A stretch of 64,000 nucleotides of DNA from Rachicladosporium sp. CCFEE 5018 (GCA_002077045.2 KZ111155.1:457969-521968); one strand, 5' to 3'; shown: positions 19,887-30,856, counted from the stretch's first letter. Program-made: numbers and translations. Notes: a model not told the origin generated them from the letters alone.

Positions 19887-21218
19887 ATGTAGATCGCGCA
19901 ACAGAGCGCCTGATTGAGGACATGACGCATGCGCCAGGCGTTGGAGGAAAGGTACGCGGTCGCAGCGAACGCTTGCTGGGGTCGCATGGAAAGGAGCTGC
20001 CTGTGAGCCACGCCGCAACGAAGCCAAGGCTGGCTTGCTCAACGACTGGAGTAAGACGAATCGCAGCATTCGAACTCTATCGGACTGTTCAAAATGTCCT
20101 TGCCCATCTTCATTGCTACAATTCTCGGGTGCCTTCCTATCTGTGATCACATTGATGCCTCAAGACAATCTTGTATCCTGATTCCCACGTCCCAATTGGC
20201 CGCTTTGGGGGCTGCTCTGCTCTAATCTCGATCAGGTAGCCTGACAGAATGACATCCAGCCCCTTTAACCCAAGAAACAGCATTACAGTGAATCGTGACA
20301 TCAGTGACCGGGTAAATGCCTGAGGGTCATGTTTTGCGTAGCGCTCGTTTCGCCATCGTATCTGGAGCGCAATGATTTGACACGCACGTGGCACACGCTA
20401 AGCTTTGCCAAGGCGGCGACTGTCTACTCGAAACATCACTTCCTTGACATCTACTCCTGATCCACCTCCCACGAAATGAGGTCTGCTGCATGATCTGCGC
20501 TTCTGGAAGATCGGAACGCCTCGATGCAGATACATCTCGTGTCGCGACGGAGTTGGAGACCGCCACCCTGTCAGAGCAGGCACTGATGGTGCTCCGTCGC
20601 GTCCGGCCAGGCATGTGAGGCATACCAGGGTATTGTGCTCACCCTGGCCATCACGTATACTCGAACAATCGTCGAGCTAGTCACAGATCTCGATGAGGGA
20701 ACACCTGCCGATGAGCGTCTCCTTCCTTCTCCGTCGGCTCGATAATCTGCACTGTTCCTGCTGCCCGTACGGATCTTCCTGCCCCGGCCGCCACATCGAC
20801 CACCAGATCGACGTTTTGACACATGGCCCTTCGAGGCTTGGCCGGATCAAGCATAATCGCGACAACTCCTGACCTGACAAGGCAGCCTGGACCATGTGCT
20901 CGTTTCATAGTGCGGTCGTGGTGACGACACCTCCAGTCGTGAGCGCTGGTGCTACCATGCCTTGGCTTGACGTCGACGGCTGCATGGAGCATGCTGTTGA
21001 AGCGAGCCGTGTTGTGTGATGAGCATGTTTCTGGAGCAGCGGCATCGTGCCGGAGACCGATCTGTTAATCCAGGGATCGGTGGAGGTTTCGCAGTCCATC
21101 GTATTCCGGTAGGTATATATCTTGGTTCTCTCACGTTGCCTTCTGTCTCTTCGTGTCAGACCCTTACATTCCAAATTTCTCTTTCTAAAGACCCCGATTC
21201 GCTTTGCCAGTCGTCATT
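19887..21218. other. Intergenic region between RPS13 and the GH45-like gene
   Basis: About 1.3 kb, only partly alignable with copy B (56071-57382). The best-kept block is near 20330-20540. It contains a 45-codon minus-strand frame (20398-20535, MYLHRGVPIF to RRLGKA) whose ATG and stop are shared by copy B, but conservation continues past the stop and the plus strand is open too. No confident gene. Confidence 0.35.
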
Positions 21219-22111
21219 ATGTTCTCCAAAGTAGTCACACTCGCCACCTTGGCAACCGCGGCCTTCGCACAGCAATCTGCGTAAGTGCTTCTAGTCGCGC
21301 ATTCGGCTGATCGCCACTGATCGAGCATAGCTACGGCCAGTGTAGAGGCCAAGGCTACACTGGCTCCACGTCTTGTGTTTCGGGCTTCACCTGCAAGGCC
21401 CAGAGCCAGTATTACTCGCAGTGTCTCCCTGGTAGGCCGCCCATAATATCAGATTCGATCTCCAGACCTTGCACTGACACTCAGACAAAGGCGGACCAGC
21501 GACGACCACGACTCTGAGGACCTCGACCACCACCAGAGCGGCTGCCCCAACATCGACCACTGCTTCCGGTGGCAATGGTGGTAATGGTGGCTCCGGGCAA
21601 GCCCTCAAGGCCTCGTTCACCCAGTACGGTTCCGGCGATAGCTTCGGCTCCGGTAACTGCCAGGTGAAGAGCACAGCCTGTGGCTTCTACACCACCGGCT
21701 ACAACGCCGCCATCTCGCAGAACTACTTCGGCGCCGGTCCCGTGAGTCCGCTCCAACACCAAGCAAGTCGAGGTTATGCACTAACAACCTCATCAGGGCC
21801 AAGGCGCCGGCCCAGCCTGCGGTACCTGCTACCAGCTAACCATCCAGACCGATTCCAACGGCAAGCAAGTCGCCAACCACGGCAACACCATCGTCGTGCA
21901 GGTCGACAATTTGTGCCCTTCGCAGGGTAACCCGATCTGCTCGCAGAGCTCCAAGACGAGCACGAACCAGTATGGTGCTGTTGTGAACTTTGATCTGTGC
22001 CTTGACTCGAAGGCGAACACTGCTCTGTTCCAGAACGACAACATTGGCCTTGGTGTTGGAACTGCAATCCAGGTCAGCTGCAATGGATATGCTGGGAGCA
22101 GGGTGCAGTAG
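21219..22111 (+). CDS. Secreted GH45-like endoglucanase with N-terminal CBM1
   Basis: Exons are 21219-21280, 21331-21431, 21485-21741 and 21797-22111; introns are 50, 53 and 55 nt; the product is 244 aa. A signal peptide (MFSKVVTLATLATAAFA) leads into a CBM1 cellulose-binding module ending QSQYYSQCLPG, then a Thr/Ser/Gly linker. The catalytic-type domain starts KASFTQYGSGDSFGSGNC, with AGPACGTCYQL, VVQVDNLCPSQGNPIC, TNQYGAVVNFDLC and a final Cys block. This double-psi beta-barrel pattern fits GH45 endoglucanases of the smaller subfamilies and related expansin-like proteins. CBM1 carries Arg in place of the second Gly of the usual CGGQG. The homeolog 55172-56070 is clearly more diverged than left-block genes. 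Confidence 0.82.
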
Positions 22112-22410
22112 ATGATAGGCAAAAGTGGAATTGAGAGGAGTGGAAGTGTCGGTAGTGTGTGCGTCTGCATCAATGAAAGCTAGCTTGTCCCGAACATGTG
22201 GGTAGCGCCTAAACGCTGTACTGTGCCGCAATGAGCTTCTGGGTATTGGCTCCAGCCGTGCGAGGGCAACATGGTACGGACACTTCTTTGCAAACGCACC
22301 TTCACGTGTGCAGCGACGTGAAATGGACATAGGCCAAAGTGGCGAAAGATCGAAATCTCTGCCTTTCAATCGTACGCGTAATGTGTATGTACAATCATCT
22401 ATGTATGGCT

Positions 22411-24486
22411 CTACAAGAGACAGCAGCAGACCACGACCGCGATCGCAGTCGCTATGCATTCCGAAAGCCGCCCCGTCGATCTTCCCGGCGCACTCGAAGC
22501 CGGCACAGCAGACCCAGCGCTTTGCCCACTTCTGCTGGAAGGTAACGAGGCTGTAGGGCTCACATCTACTGTACCTGCCGCAGAGCCTCCCACTACGGAA
22601 GGCAGAGATGAAGGCGCAGTAGACGCTTGTGGCTTGGTCGCGGCGCTTCCATCGTGTCTCGTCGAGGCCGAGCTCGACACTGGGTCTGGAGCGACACCGC
22701 TTGACGGCACCGGCAATGATGTTGCGCTCGAAACAGGGTCGGTAGGTGCCTGTACGGGAGAGAGCGTATCCATCGTCCAGGTGACGTGGGAGGAAATTGA
22801 CACTACGACTGTGACGGTCGGTATAGCCAGTACAGTCGGTGAAGGAAGTAATGTGGAACGTGTGGGTATTTGCGAGAGTATTGTGGTCGTGCTCGGCGGA
22901 TCGCCTTGTACGATCGATGAATCGTAGGGACTGGGACTCACTAAGACTGAAGTCCATAACAGCCCCGAACCAGTTGGATTTGCAAGTGTGGTGGGTTGCG
23001 GGTCTTGCATCTCTGAATTGTGAGCGCCACTGTATGCCGGCCCGCCGCCAAGCAGTGACATGATGACGGCACCAATCCCAACTGATGAAGTCCCTGGTAA
23101 TGACGGTGATTGAACGATTGGCGAGAGCTCGGTCCTGGTAGTTGGTATCGCAGAACTCCCTCCCCCCGGGGAGATGGGCCAATGTGAGGACTCTGGCTTG
23201 ATCGAAGTGACCTCAGCCACAGCAGTAGCCGTTGCTGTACTGGACGCAAAAGGCGCTTGAGCATTCGCACTTGGAACCGCCGTGCTCGTGACCGTTGTCT
23301 GCGGTGCATGCGAAGTGAGCTCCGGTCCCTTCACCACTTTCGCAGTCTCCAACGCGATTGGGGGATCCCAGACTCCGGTGGGTACGACCTCGCATCCCTT
23401 CCACTCCGGGAACACGCCTGTGAGAAAACTCGGCAGAGCCAGATATGGCTTGAAAGGCAGGCTCATTGTCTCGCACAAGTTCTGAGTGCCGGGTTCGACA
23501 CATTGAATCATGCCATTATAAGCCCTGAAGGGTACCGGCCAATTGAGATCTGCGAAATTGACTTGTGTGGTGCCTGCGGAATACGAAGTGCAGTCTGTGA
23601 CCTGAGCGTTGCGGATACCATCGCATGTGATGAAGCTCAATGAAGAGAGATCTGAGGGAGCCACGGCTACTGTATAGCTAGTCGTATCTGGACCACAGCT
23701 GTTGTTCGCAGCGCTCGCCGCGAGGTTCTGGAACGCCAAGTAGGCACTGGGAGAGGTCATCGTGAAGCCGTTGACCACACGGGTATCAGGTCCAGATCCT
23801 GTGGGACTCGCCGTAACGGTCGATCCATGAGCTCCGCACAGACTCCCACCGACAGTGGAAGGTGGCCAGTAGTACAATTGCACGCCATAGGCACTGACTT
23901 TGCACTTCTCGCATCCAGGTGCGAAGCCGCTAGATGTACTGCACAGTGGCGGTGGATTTGCTGTGCCGGCAAACTTGTAGCCACCGTTTGTGATGAACCT
24001 GCTCCACATCTCCGTGCAGATATCACTAGCAATGACGCATCTCGGAGGGACGTCTGTGTACGTCTGCGTGTTGCTAGGCGCGGGATCGCAGCTCGAGCTT
24101 GTCACGATGCTAAGATAGCTAGTTGCGACTGGCCAAGTGTAGTTCTGCGGTGTACGGGGATGTCCATCGCAGAGTGTGGTGAGCGGAACCGAGATATTGG
24201 TCAGGTAGGAGACTGCAGAGGTTTGGCCATACAGTGCAACGCAATTCGTAGGTTGCTGCGCATCGTACCAGGAGCTGTTGGCAGCCGACCATGCCAAGCT
24301 ACCACTATTGCAATCGCTGGCGTACTCGAGCTCGGTGACAGTAATGGGCGGCGGGAGCGATGTGGCTGTTATCGGTCCCGTCGCAGCAGTGGAGCTGAAA
24401 TTGCCAAGTCCAGCTGTGACCGTGATATGGATGAAGACAGCCAAAATTGACCGTGGCGCCCTATTGCAGCATCGCGCGACGCTCAT
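22411..24486 (-). CDS. Secreted Ser/Thr-rich, probably GPI-anchored protein of unknown function
   Basis: 691 aa from the ATG at 24486; the longer open frame starts with GTG. The N-terminus has a hydrophobic signal (ILAVFIHITVTAGL). A Cys-rich ectodomain (about residues 50-400) contains TTLCDGHPRTP, PLCSTSSGFAPGC, LNWPVPFRAYNGM, LALPSFLTGVFPEW and PTGVWDPP. Then comes a long Ser/Thr/Pro-rich stalk with one hydrophobic motif (VGIGAVIMSLLGGG), and a short hydrophobic end (CIATAIAVVVCCCLL) preceded by Ser/Gly, consistent with a GPI signal. A diverged paralog lies at 52368-54656 at the copy B rearrangement breakpoint. I do not recognise the family; cell-wall protein is the likely role. Confidence 0.65.
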   Translation of the reverse strand: MSVARCCNRAPRSILAVFIHITVTAGLGNFSSTAATGPITATSLPPPITVTELEYASDCNSGSLAWSAANSSWYDAQQPTNCVALYGQTSAVSYLTNISVPLTTLCDGHPRTPQNYTWPVATSYLSIVTSSSCDPAPSNTQTYTDVPPRCVIASDICTEMWSRFITNGGYKFAGTANPPPLCSTSSGFAPGCEKCKVSAYGVQLYYWPPSTVGGSLCGAHGSTVTASPTGSGPDTRVVNGFTMTSPSAYLAFQNLAASAANNSCGPDTTSYTVAVAPSDLSSLSFITCDGIRNAQVTDCTSYSAGTTQVNFADLNWPVPFRAYNGMIQCVEPGTQNLCETMSLPFKPYLALPSFLTGVFPEWKGCEVVPTGVWDPPIALETAKVVKGPELTSHAPQTTVTSTAVPSANAQAPFASSTATATAVAEVTSIKPESSHWPISPGGGSSAIPTTRTELSPIVQSPSLPGTSSVGIGAVIMSLLGGGPAYSGAHNSEMQDPQPTTLANPTGSGLLWTSVLVSPSPYDSSIVQGDPPSTTTILSQIPTRSTLLPSPTVLAIPTVTVVVSISSHVTWTMDTLSPVQAPTDPVSSATSLPVPSSGVAPDPVSSSASTRHDGSAATKPQASTAPSSLPSVVGGSAAGTVDVSPTASLPSSRSGQSAGSAVPASSAPGRSTGRLSECIATAIAVVVCCCLL

Positions 24487-25048
24487 GCTGATACTCAGGC
24501 TGCGGAAACCATCACAAATACTACTATGAGGGCGCTGCCCAGGGAGAAATTGAAGAGAGAAAGATAGCACATGAATAGAACAGAGGTAGGATATACTCCA
24601 CCATACTAAGAAAGGTCTATAACCCTTCTGAAGTATTGCGGGTCCGATCTGTTACAACTGCGCCTCTCACGGCAAGGCATGGATATTGCACTGCAGTCAG
24701 GCCGGGGTGACTGGCGCTTAGGATCATGCGGAGGCGCCCGTCCGGCAGATCACAGAGGTGCTGGCGCTCCATGCGGCATGCGTGTGTCGAAACCTGATGT
24801 TCGTGCGCACGAGATCATAGGGAAAGTTGATTGAGTCCACGATGCAGTATGTAAGGTAGATGGTGGAACTGCGGCCACCACCTTCGAAGCATTTACTCAA
24901 ACAAGCTTTCACTTCAATCTAGATCGCGTTCAGGGTCCAGACGCGCCTGCACGCGTTCCTTTCGCGACTCCATGTACCCTTCCACTTACCCCATCGTCTC
25001 GACCTACCATTCAACCTTGGCTTCTAGCACTCTCTACAGCATCTTGCA
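24487..25048. other. Divergent promoter region
   Basis: About 560 bp between the divergent secreted-protein and OGG1 genes. No further gene, repeat or RNA is seen. Confidence 0.4.
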
Positions 25049-26293
25049 ATGGGCGCACTCAACCTCGCCGAATGGCAGAAACTATCCATCACTCTCACCG
25101 AGCTCTGCATAAACACCACCCTCCGCTGCGGGCAGTCTTTCCGCTGGCGCAAGGCAGATACAGGAGTCTGGTCACTAGCACTGCAGAACCGCATCATCTC
25201 CCTACATCAGGATCCGCATTACTTGTACTACCGATCCATATCGCCTTCAACGCTCCTCTCACCGCCGACGCCACCTGCTTCGCACCCGCCTTCGGTGCTT
25301 GAGGATGGCCCAGACGACACGTTGGAGCTGCTGAAACACTATTTGAATGTTGGCCCGGATCTGTCGAAGCTATACGCGCAGTGGAGTGCTTCTGATGCGA
25401 ACTTTGCGCGCCGTGCGCCGGATTTCACGGGCATCAGGATTTTGAGACAACCGGCTTGGGAAGCGCTGGTCGGCTTCATCTGCAGCAGCAACAACAACAT
25501 CTCGCGCATCTCGCAGATGATACATAAGCTATGCTCACACTACGGACCTCTACTGGGTTACTTGGAGGAAGTGGCTTATCATGACTTCCCAGAGCCGAAG
25601 GCGCTGGCGGGAGCCGGCGTGGAGGCGAAGCTGAGGGAGTTGGGGTTTGGTTATAGAGCGCGTTATATCGCTGAGACTGCGAGGATGGTTGCGGACAAGC
25701 CGGATGGCTGGCTGGACTCGTTGCGAAATCCTGAGGCGCCGGTATTTGGTGGCAAGGAGGGGAGTGCGGGGAAGTGGGCGCCGAATGGACGGGAGGGCTA
25801 TCGAACAGCGCACGAAGAGCTGCTCACGTTGCAGGGTGTTGGGCCGAAAGTGGCGGACTGCGTCTGCCTCATGGGACTTGGCTGGGGCGAGGCCGTACCT
25901 GTCGATACGCACGTCTGGCAGATCGCACAGCGGGACTACAAGTTTGGGAAGGGTAAGCATGCTAGTCTGACCAAGGCTACGTATGATGCTGTGGGCGACA
26001 AGTTTAGAAGCTTGTGGGGACAAGAGGCAGGATGGGCACACAGTGTGCTGTTCACTGCGGACTTGAGGGCGTTCAGTGAAAGACTAGTGGCGAAGAAGGA
26101 GGAAGTCAAGGAGGAAGTGGTGGTGAAGACGGAGGATGACGCCGAGGGCGGAGCGGAGATCGTGGCAGAGGTTGTTGAGAGGAAGGTGAAGGTTGTCAAG
26201 AAGAAGATCAAGCGAGAGGCAGAAGTGGATGAAGCAACGTTGTTGCTGCTGGAGGAGTCGAAACGACGAAGCAAGCGGCGGCGACAGGCTTGA
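25049..26293 (+). CDS. OGG1: 8-oxoguanine DNA glycosylase/AP lyase
   Basis: 414-aa intronless base-excision-repair enzyme that removes 8-oxoguanine paired with cytosine. The N-terminal OGG domain has LRCGQSFRWRK. The substrate-pocket segment is GFICSSNNNISRI. The HhH-GPD motif is LQGVGPKVADCVCLMGL with the catalytic Lys267, and the catalytic Asp286 is in VPVDTHVWQIAQRDY. The C-terminal 60 or so residues are a charged extension rich in Glu/Lys/Val with NLS-like clusters (VKKKIKRE, KRRSKRRRQ). No mitochondrial presequence is evident, so nuclear location is expected. No homeolog is visible in copy B within this window; the rearrangement model puts it beyond the right edge. Confidence 0.95.
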   Translation: MGALNLAEWQKLSITLTELCINTTLRCGQSFRWRKADTGVWSLALQNRIISLHQDPHYLYYRSISPSTLLSPPTPPASHPPSVLEDGPDDTLELLKHYLNVGPDLSKLYAQWSASDANFARRAPDFTGIRILRQPAWEALVGFICSSNNNISRISQMIHKLCSHYGPLLGYLEEVAYHDFPEPKALAGAGVEAKLRELGFGYRARYIAETARMVADKPDGWLDSLRNPEAPVFGGKEGSAGKWAPNGREGYRTAHEELLTLQGVGPKVADCVCLMGLGWGEAVPVDTHVWQIAQRDYKFGKGKHASLTKATYDAVGDKFRSLWGQEAGWAHSVLFTADLRAFSERLVAKKEEVKEEVVVKTEDDAEGGAEIVAEVVERKVKVVKKKIKREAEVDEATLLLLEESKRRSKRRRQA

Positions 26294-26770
26294 TCGTACA
26301 GTGATCTCGCGAAGCACTTCCATTATCCTACGCTCTCATGTAGTGCCCATCCGCCTCAGAGCTCCGTGAGACAAACCGTTACTGGAAGCCAGGATATCGC
26401 TGGCAAATATGTGGCGTTCCTCATCCGGCCAAACATTCCACCGCGCCGTCTCCACGCTCAGCCACTCAAATCCCCTCCTCTATTCTCATCCGTCGCGATG
26501 TAAGTAGGTATTATTAGAACCACCAGCCTTTGGCATGTGAAGCCTCATCGTCATTCGCCGGCATTATTCTGCAGTCGTCAGGGACGCGACGAGGGAGTAT
26601 CGCACGCGTGCGCGCGCATATCAGGGAGGTGCCGTGCTGTCTTCGTGAAGATAAAGCAAGAAAGGAGGTCGGTGGAGCGTCGCGACGAGAAGCGAAGACT
26701 GGACGTGTTCTAAGGATAGCTCTTCTTAGGGCAGAGAAGCCACGTGCCTTCGAGAAGGTCGGACGGCGCG
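26294..26770. other. Intergenic region between OGG1 and RlmA
   Basis: About 480 bp that should contain the RlmA promoter and 5'UTR. A plus-strand frame at 26530-26790 overlaps the RlmA start out of frame and has no recognisable content. Confidence 0.35.
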
Positions 26771-28706
26771 ATGGGACGGCGCAAGATTGAGATCAAGCCT
26801 ATAAAGGACGATCGGAACAGGTATGTTCGACACCATCGCTCCTGCCTTGAGCTGTATGCTGACCAGATGGCCCTCATAGGTCAGTGACCTTCCTCAAGCG
26901 CAAAGGTGGACTGTTCAAGAAGGCACATGAGTTATCCGTACTGTGTTCGGTCGATGTCGCTGTCATTATCTTTGGGCATAATAAGAAACTACACGAGTAC
27001 TCGTCGGGGGATATCAATGAGCTGGTCGGGAGATTTCAATATGTGGGTGTACACTGGTCCGCAGGAAGTGGACATGCGTACTGACAGCCTTCAAGTATGC
27101 CGGCGCTCACGAGCACAAAGGCCCTGCCGACTTCGTGGACAAGCGAGGCGGCGACGATGACGACGACGATGAGGACATTGACGGGCAGGATGGTGGAGAG
27201 GAGAGGGGTACACCAGATCAACATCCCATGATGCAGACGCCAGGGCTGCACAGCCATCCTGCCTTCCAACAAGTGCGACAAGGTACACCAGGAGGATCGC
27301 CACCGATAGGCAATGGGCCCATGCCACAGTTCCAGCGCGTGCCGTCGCCACTCCCTCCAGGTGGGAGTCTACCATCGTCGCGGACCTCACAGCACCCGGT
27401 CCAGCCACCTCAACATCTGCGCAGAACTAGCTCGAACCTGGTGCCTCCAGGTCATCCTCAGCACACGCAAGGTCCGCCGCAGCCCGTGAGCTATGCATAC
27501 ACTCCTAATCCACCCTTTTACAATCCTCAAGCAGCCGCACAAGTGCAGATCCAGCAGCGACCTCAAGCACAAGCAACATACCCCCCACCATACCCGCCAC
27601 AACACCCGCAGCATCCACAACATCCCAGCATGGCGCAGGTCGTGATGCAGGAGAACAGGAGACAGTCGGGACCACCAGCATTTCCACAGCAGCAGCAACA
27701 GCCGGCTCCTCCGCCTCAAGCACAGATGCAGCGGAATGTTTCGAACGATCGACTGCAGCCACCGCCTCATCATGGAGCGCATCCCTCACCACAGACGCAG
27801 CAACAACAGAGACCGACGCCATTGCCACAGCCGAGCCAACAGCAGTTTACGAGTCCGCCGCTGCCACAACCCAAGCCATTACCTGCACGTGCGCAACATA
27901 GCATCTTCACTCCGATTGACGATAGCAGATCACTGTTAGCCCAACATTGGGGCACATCAGGCGCCCCCGAGCAACCCGCGATCAAGATCGAAGGTGGCGG
28001 CCCGCGATCAGCTTCGATTGATGTGGCAGCCATGCAACGCGACAGACCTAATGGCACCTCACCTCGCCCACCACAGCCCATGCAATCTCCACGACCACCC
28101 CAACGAACAGGCAGCACACCGATTATCAACCCACCGACCCGCTCAAACACCTCCCAATCGGAAGCCAAGCGTCCCCGCCTCACAGTCCAGATTCCCAGCG
28201 AAGCGTCAGGAGACGAAGGTAACACAGCCGACGCCTCCGACGCCTCCACCTCCCACCCTTCCCATCCTCCGAACCCGCAACAACACCACGTCGTCCTCCC
28301 ACCACCCTCACCTTCTGCCAACGCCCTCCTCAGCGCCGGCGCCCAAGGGCCACCAAACCCCTTCGCCCGCCCCGCACCTCCCATGAGCACGAATCCGCAC
28401 GCCCGAGACCGAGACGCGAATTACATCGAAACACCCATGTCTGCTCTGCCCTCAAGATTCATGAACGACAATCTGCTGCCTAGTCCGAGTTCGTTCTACC
28501 CCGAGTGGGGGTTTGGACGCAGCGGAGGTGGCGGAGGGGATATGCTGCCTAGTCCGCTGAATTTCCAGACGCCGGTCGTGGCTGGGCAGGGGTGGGGGAG
28601 TGGGGTCAGTAGTGGGAATGGGAATGGGGGCGCGAGGAGTGAGGAGGGGAAGCGAGGGGCGGAGGATGAGGGGGATGGAGGGGGTGGGAAGAGGGCGAGA
28701 CCTTAG
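26771..28706 (+). CDS. rlmA: MADS-box transcription factor, RlmA/MEF2 type
   Basis: Exons are 26771-26820, 26880-27042 and 27096-28706, with introns of 59 and 53 nt; 607 aa. The MADS domain (residues 1-60) reads MGRRKIEIKPIKDDRNR across intron 1 into SVTFLKRKGGLFKKAHELSV and LCSVDVAVIIFGHNKKLHEY, which is the MEF2/Rlm1 type. The YAGAHEHKGPADF segment after intron 2 is typical of fungal RlmA. The remainder is Gln/Pro-rich, low-complexity activation sequence with an acidic Asp run (RGGDDDDDDEDIDG) and a Gly-rich end. Rlm1/RlmA acts downstream of the cell-wall-integrity MAP kinase. It is convergent with the Zn2Cys6 gene. Confidence 0.93.
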
Positions 28707-28922
28707 TGGGGTCTTGAGGAGTTGATGGGCGAGGTGTGGGGATGAGGTGGGAGTGGTAGTGATATTGAATCAGCTTCGGGCAGAGCAGGTTGCTCGACAG
28801 GAGCTTGATCGAGACCGTCGCTGTTCGTCCGATCATTGCTATGTACGCTGAAATATGTACGAGGACGCAGCTATGCACACATACGCACCAGCCCCGGTTC
28901 ACCTGGCGATTACTACATATTC

Positions 28923-30797
28923 TCACATCATCCCATCCGGCGCCAATCCCTCAAAAGCGGGTATGTCCTGCTGCAGGAAGAAATTCCAGTTATAATCCGA
29001 GTTACTCAGGTACTCCATATTCCAATCCTCGCCGCTACTAGTCGATTGCGGTCCCGGCCCGAGCACAGACATGTTGTAGAGCCATTCGTTCGCGTCTGGA
29101 AGCGGGACTTGGGGAAGTGGAGGCTGGGCTTCGGGCTGCTGGTGAGTCTGTGGCTGCGTCTCAGTTTGCGATAGGGGATGTGCGGGATGTTGTGCCGGCG
29201 GATGGGTGGCAGTGGGCTTGGGAACTTTGCGCTCGGTTTCTGAGAGGGGCTCGGAGTCGACGATGTCTTTTCGAAGCGACTGGCCGAGGATATCGGAGTC
29301 TTCCTCCTTCTTCCGTTTCGATAGCCGCACCAGGAAGCGAGCAGTCTTCAACGCTTCTTTCATCGCTTTCGTGTCAAACCGGGACGCAACTAGCTCGAGC
29401 GTGCGCATTGCTGTGCTGATCTGCGAGAGCGATTCCCGGGTGTCCATAGCTAGAAAGATACAGATGCAGAGGAACGGGATGTTGCCTACGTGCCACCAGG
29501 GGAAGCCTTCGTGTGCGAGGCTAGTGGCGGCCTTCAACCCGGCCAGACCGAGGTTTATGATGCGGTTGATGATGTTGTTAGGTACATTGGGGTTGGCGAG
29601 GCGTATTCGGCGGTAGGCTGCGAAGCCTAGATTGGTTCGTGAAAGCTCAATGCATTCATGAGCTGACTCGTAGCGCTCGAGCTGGGAGAGAAAGTCTTCC
29701 CATTGGCCTGGCTTGTCGGAGGTGCATTCGGGATCGAGTGAGATGGAGATGCCGTAGAGGTCTAGATATTCGCGCGTCCAGTCGCCATCTCTGTATGAAG
29801 GTAGCTGGCAGGTGATGCCGCGAAGGGCGACTCGGGTGCGGCCGTATTCGAAAGACACCCAGGTGTTCAGCATACGAGTCAGCCAGAAGGTGCGGCGTTG
29901 TGTACAAGGATCGATCTTGGCGTCGTTACCTCGAGGTAAGTAAAGGGCGATATTACTCGACTCTTGATGTAGACCACAAGACTCAATGAGATGCATTGCC
30001 ACGCTACTTGCAAGCCAGCAGGCGTGTGGGTGGCCGGTGGCGCGTAGATAGATAGTCCGCAACGTGAAGGACTGTACGTCCCAGATCGTCGGCGGTTGCA
30101 TGGTGCTCGTGCTTTCGAGCGCTAGTCTGGCAGATTCTATGAGACCTGGAAGTACGGACTCGAGACCTGAAGGGCCAAACAAGATGCCCAGCCCTGCTAC
30201 GTTTGCCATTAGATGATCGGGACATTGCACCGCTGCTTGACTCGAGTACCTGAGGCGCACCTCGTCCAGGAACCAATCCTGCTCAACCATGCCATACATT
30301 TTGTGGATGGACCTGAAGTAAGTCTTCGCAGCGACGAGTATCTGGTCTAGCGTAAGATAGTCTGTGATAGGCCGTTCGATCGGCTCAGTCTTCGATCCAT
30401 TTGCAAGATTCCAGCCGAAAGTGAAGAGCTTTGGTCCAGCAGAAGCATCCAGCCTCATCCCGAGCTGCTTCGTGAAGACCAGACCAGAGTTCGCCTCCAT
30501 CGACCGCACTTTAGACATGTCCTCCAGACTTGGCCTTTCCTCGCGAGGTGGTGTTGGCCTTGGTGGCGCTTTCGTTGGTGAGATGCCATTTTCGACCGCG
30601 TCTGCCTCAACGAGCTTGCTTCGTTTTCGTGGGTGCTTCTCAAAGTAGCATTGATACTCAAATTGAGTGCACATATTGCACGGCGAATTGCCATCGCATC
30701 TTCGCTTTCGTAAGCGGCAGGGTTCGCAAGCCTGCTTTGCACGTTGGCGTTTCTGTGACGGTGGACTGGTACTGCTTGCCTGCGTCGAAGGCTCCAT
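28923..30797 (-). CDS. Zn(II)2Cys6 fungal transcription factor
   Basis: 624 aa, intronless, start at 30797. The binuclear zinc cluster is C24, C27, C34, C40, C43 and C50 (CEPCRLRKRRC, then PCNMC and C) with basic residues just before it. A fungal-specific transcription-factor middle domain is present around residues 150-430 (WDVQSFTLRTIYLRATGHPH, SVAMHLIESCGLHQE, RRTFWLTRMLNTWVSFEYGR). The C-terminus is Pro/Gln-rich followed by an acidic aromatic tail (SNSDYNWNFFLQQDIPAFEG) that could activate transcription. The target pathway is unknown. The homeolog starts at 63897 on the other strand, next to a different neighbour. Confidence 0.92.
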   Translation of the reverse strand: MEPSTQASSTSPPSQKRQRAKQACEPCRLRKRRCDGNSPCNMCTQFEYQCYFEKHPRKRSKLVEADAVENGISPTKAPPRPTPPREERPSLEDMSKVRSMEANSGLVFTKQLGMRLDASAGPKLFTFGWNLANGSKTEPIERPITDYLTLDQILVAAKTYFRSIHKMYGMVEQDWFLDEVRLRYSSQAAVQCPDHLMANVAGLGILFGPSGLESVLPGLIESARLALESTSTMQPPTIWDVQSFTLRTIYLRATGHPHACWLASSVAMHLIESCGLHQESSNIALYLPRGNDAKIDPCTQRRTFWLTRMLNTWVSFEYGRTRVALRGITCQLPSYRDGDWTREYLDLYGISISLDPECTSDKPGQWEDFLSQLERYESAHECIELSRTNLGFAAYRRIRLANPNVPNNIINRIINLGLAGLKAATSLAHEGFPWWHVGNIPFLCICIFLAMDTRESLSQISTAMRTLELVASRFDTKAMKEALKTARFLVRLSKRKKEEDSDILGQSLRKDIVDSEPLSETERKVPKPTATHPPAQHPAHPLSQTETQPQTHQQPEAQPPLPQVPLPDANEWLYNMSVLGPGPQSTSSGEDWNMEYLSNSDYNWNFFLQQDIPAFEGLAPDGMM

Positions 30798-30834
30798 GAT
30801 TTAAGGCGTCCTGGGGCTACCTCTCACGCAATCC

Positions 30835-30856
30835 TGCACACGGCTGACACATGTAC
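30835..30856 (-). promoter_or_regulatory. 22-bp promoter element conserved at fixed spacing
   Basis: The element (core TGTGTCAGCCGTGTGCA) is identical over 22 bp at 63838-63859, and in both copies its near edge lies 38 bp from the ATG. The intervening and flanking promoter sequence differs markedly between the copies. It may be a factor-binding site or a core-promoter/5'UTR element of the Zn2Cys6 gene. Confidence 0.45.
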
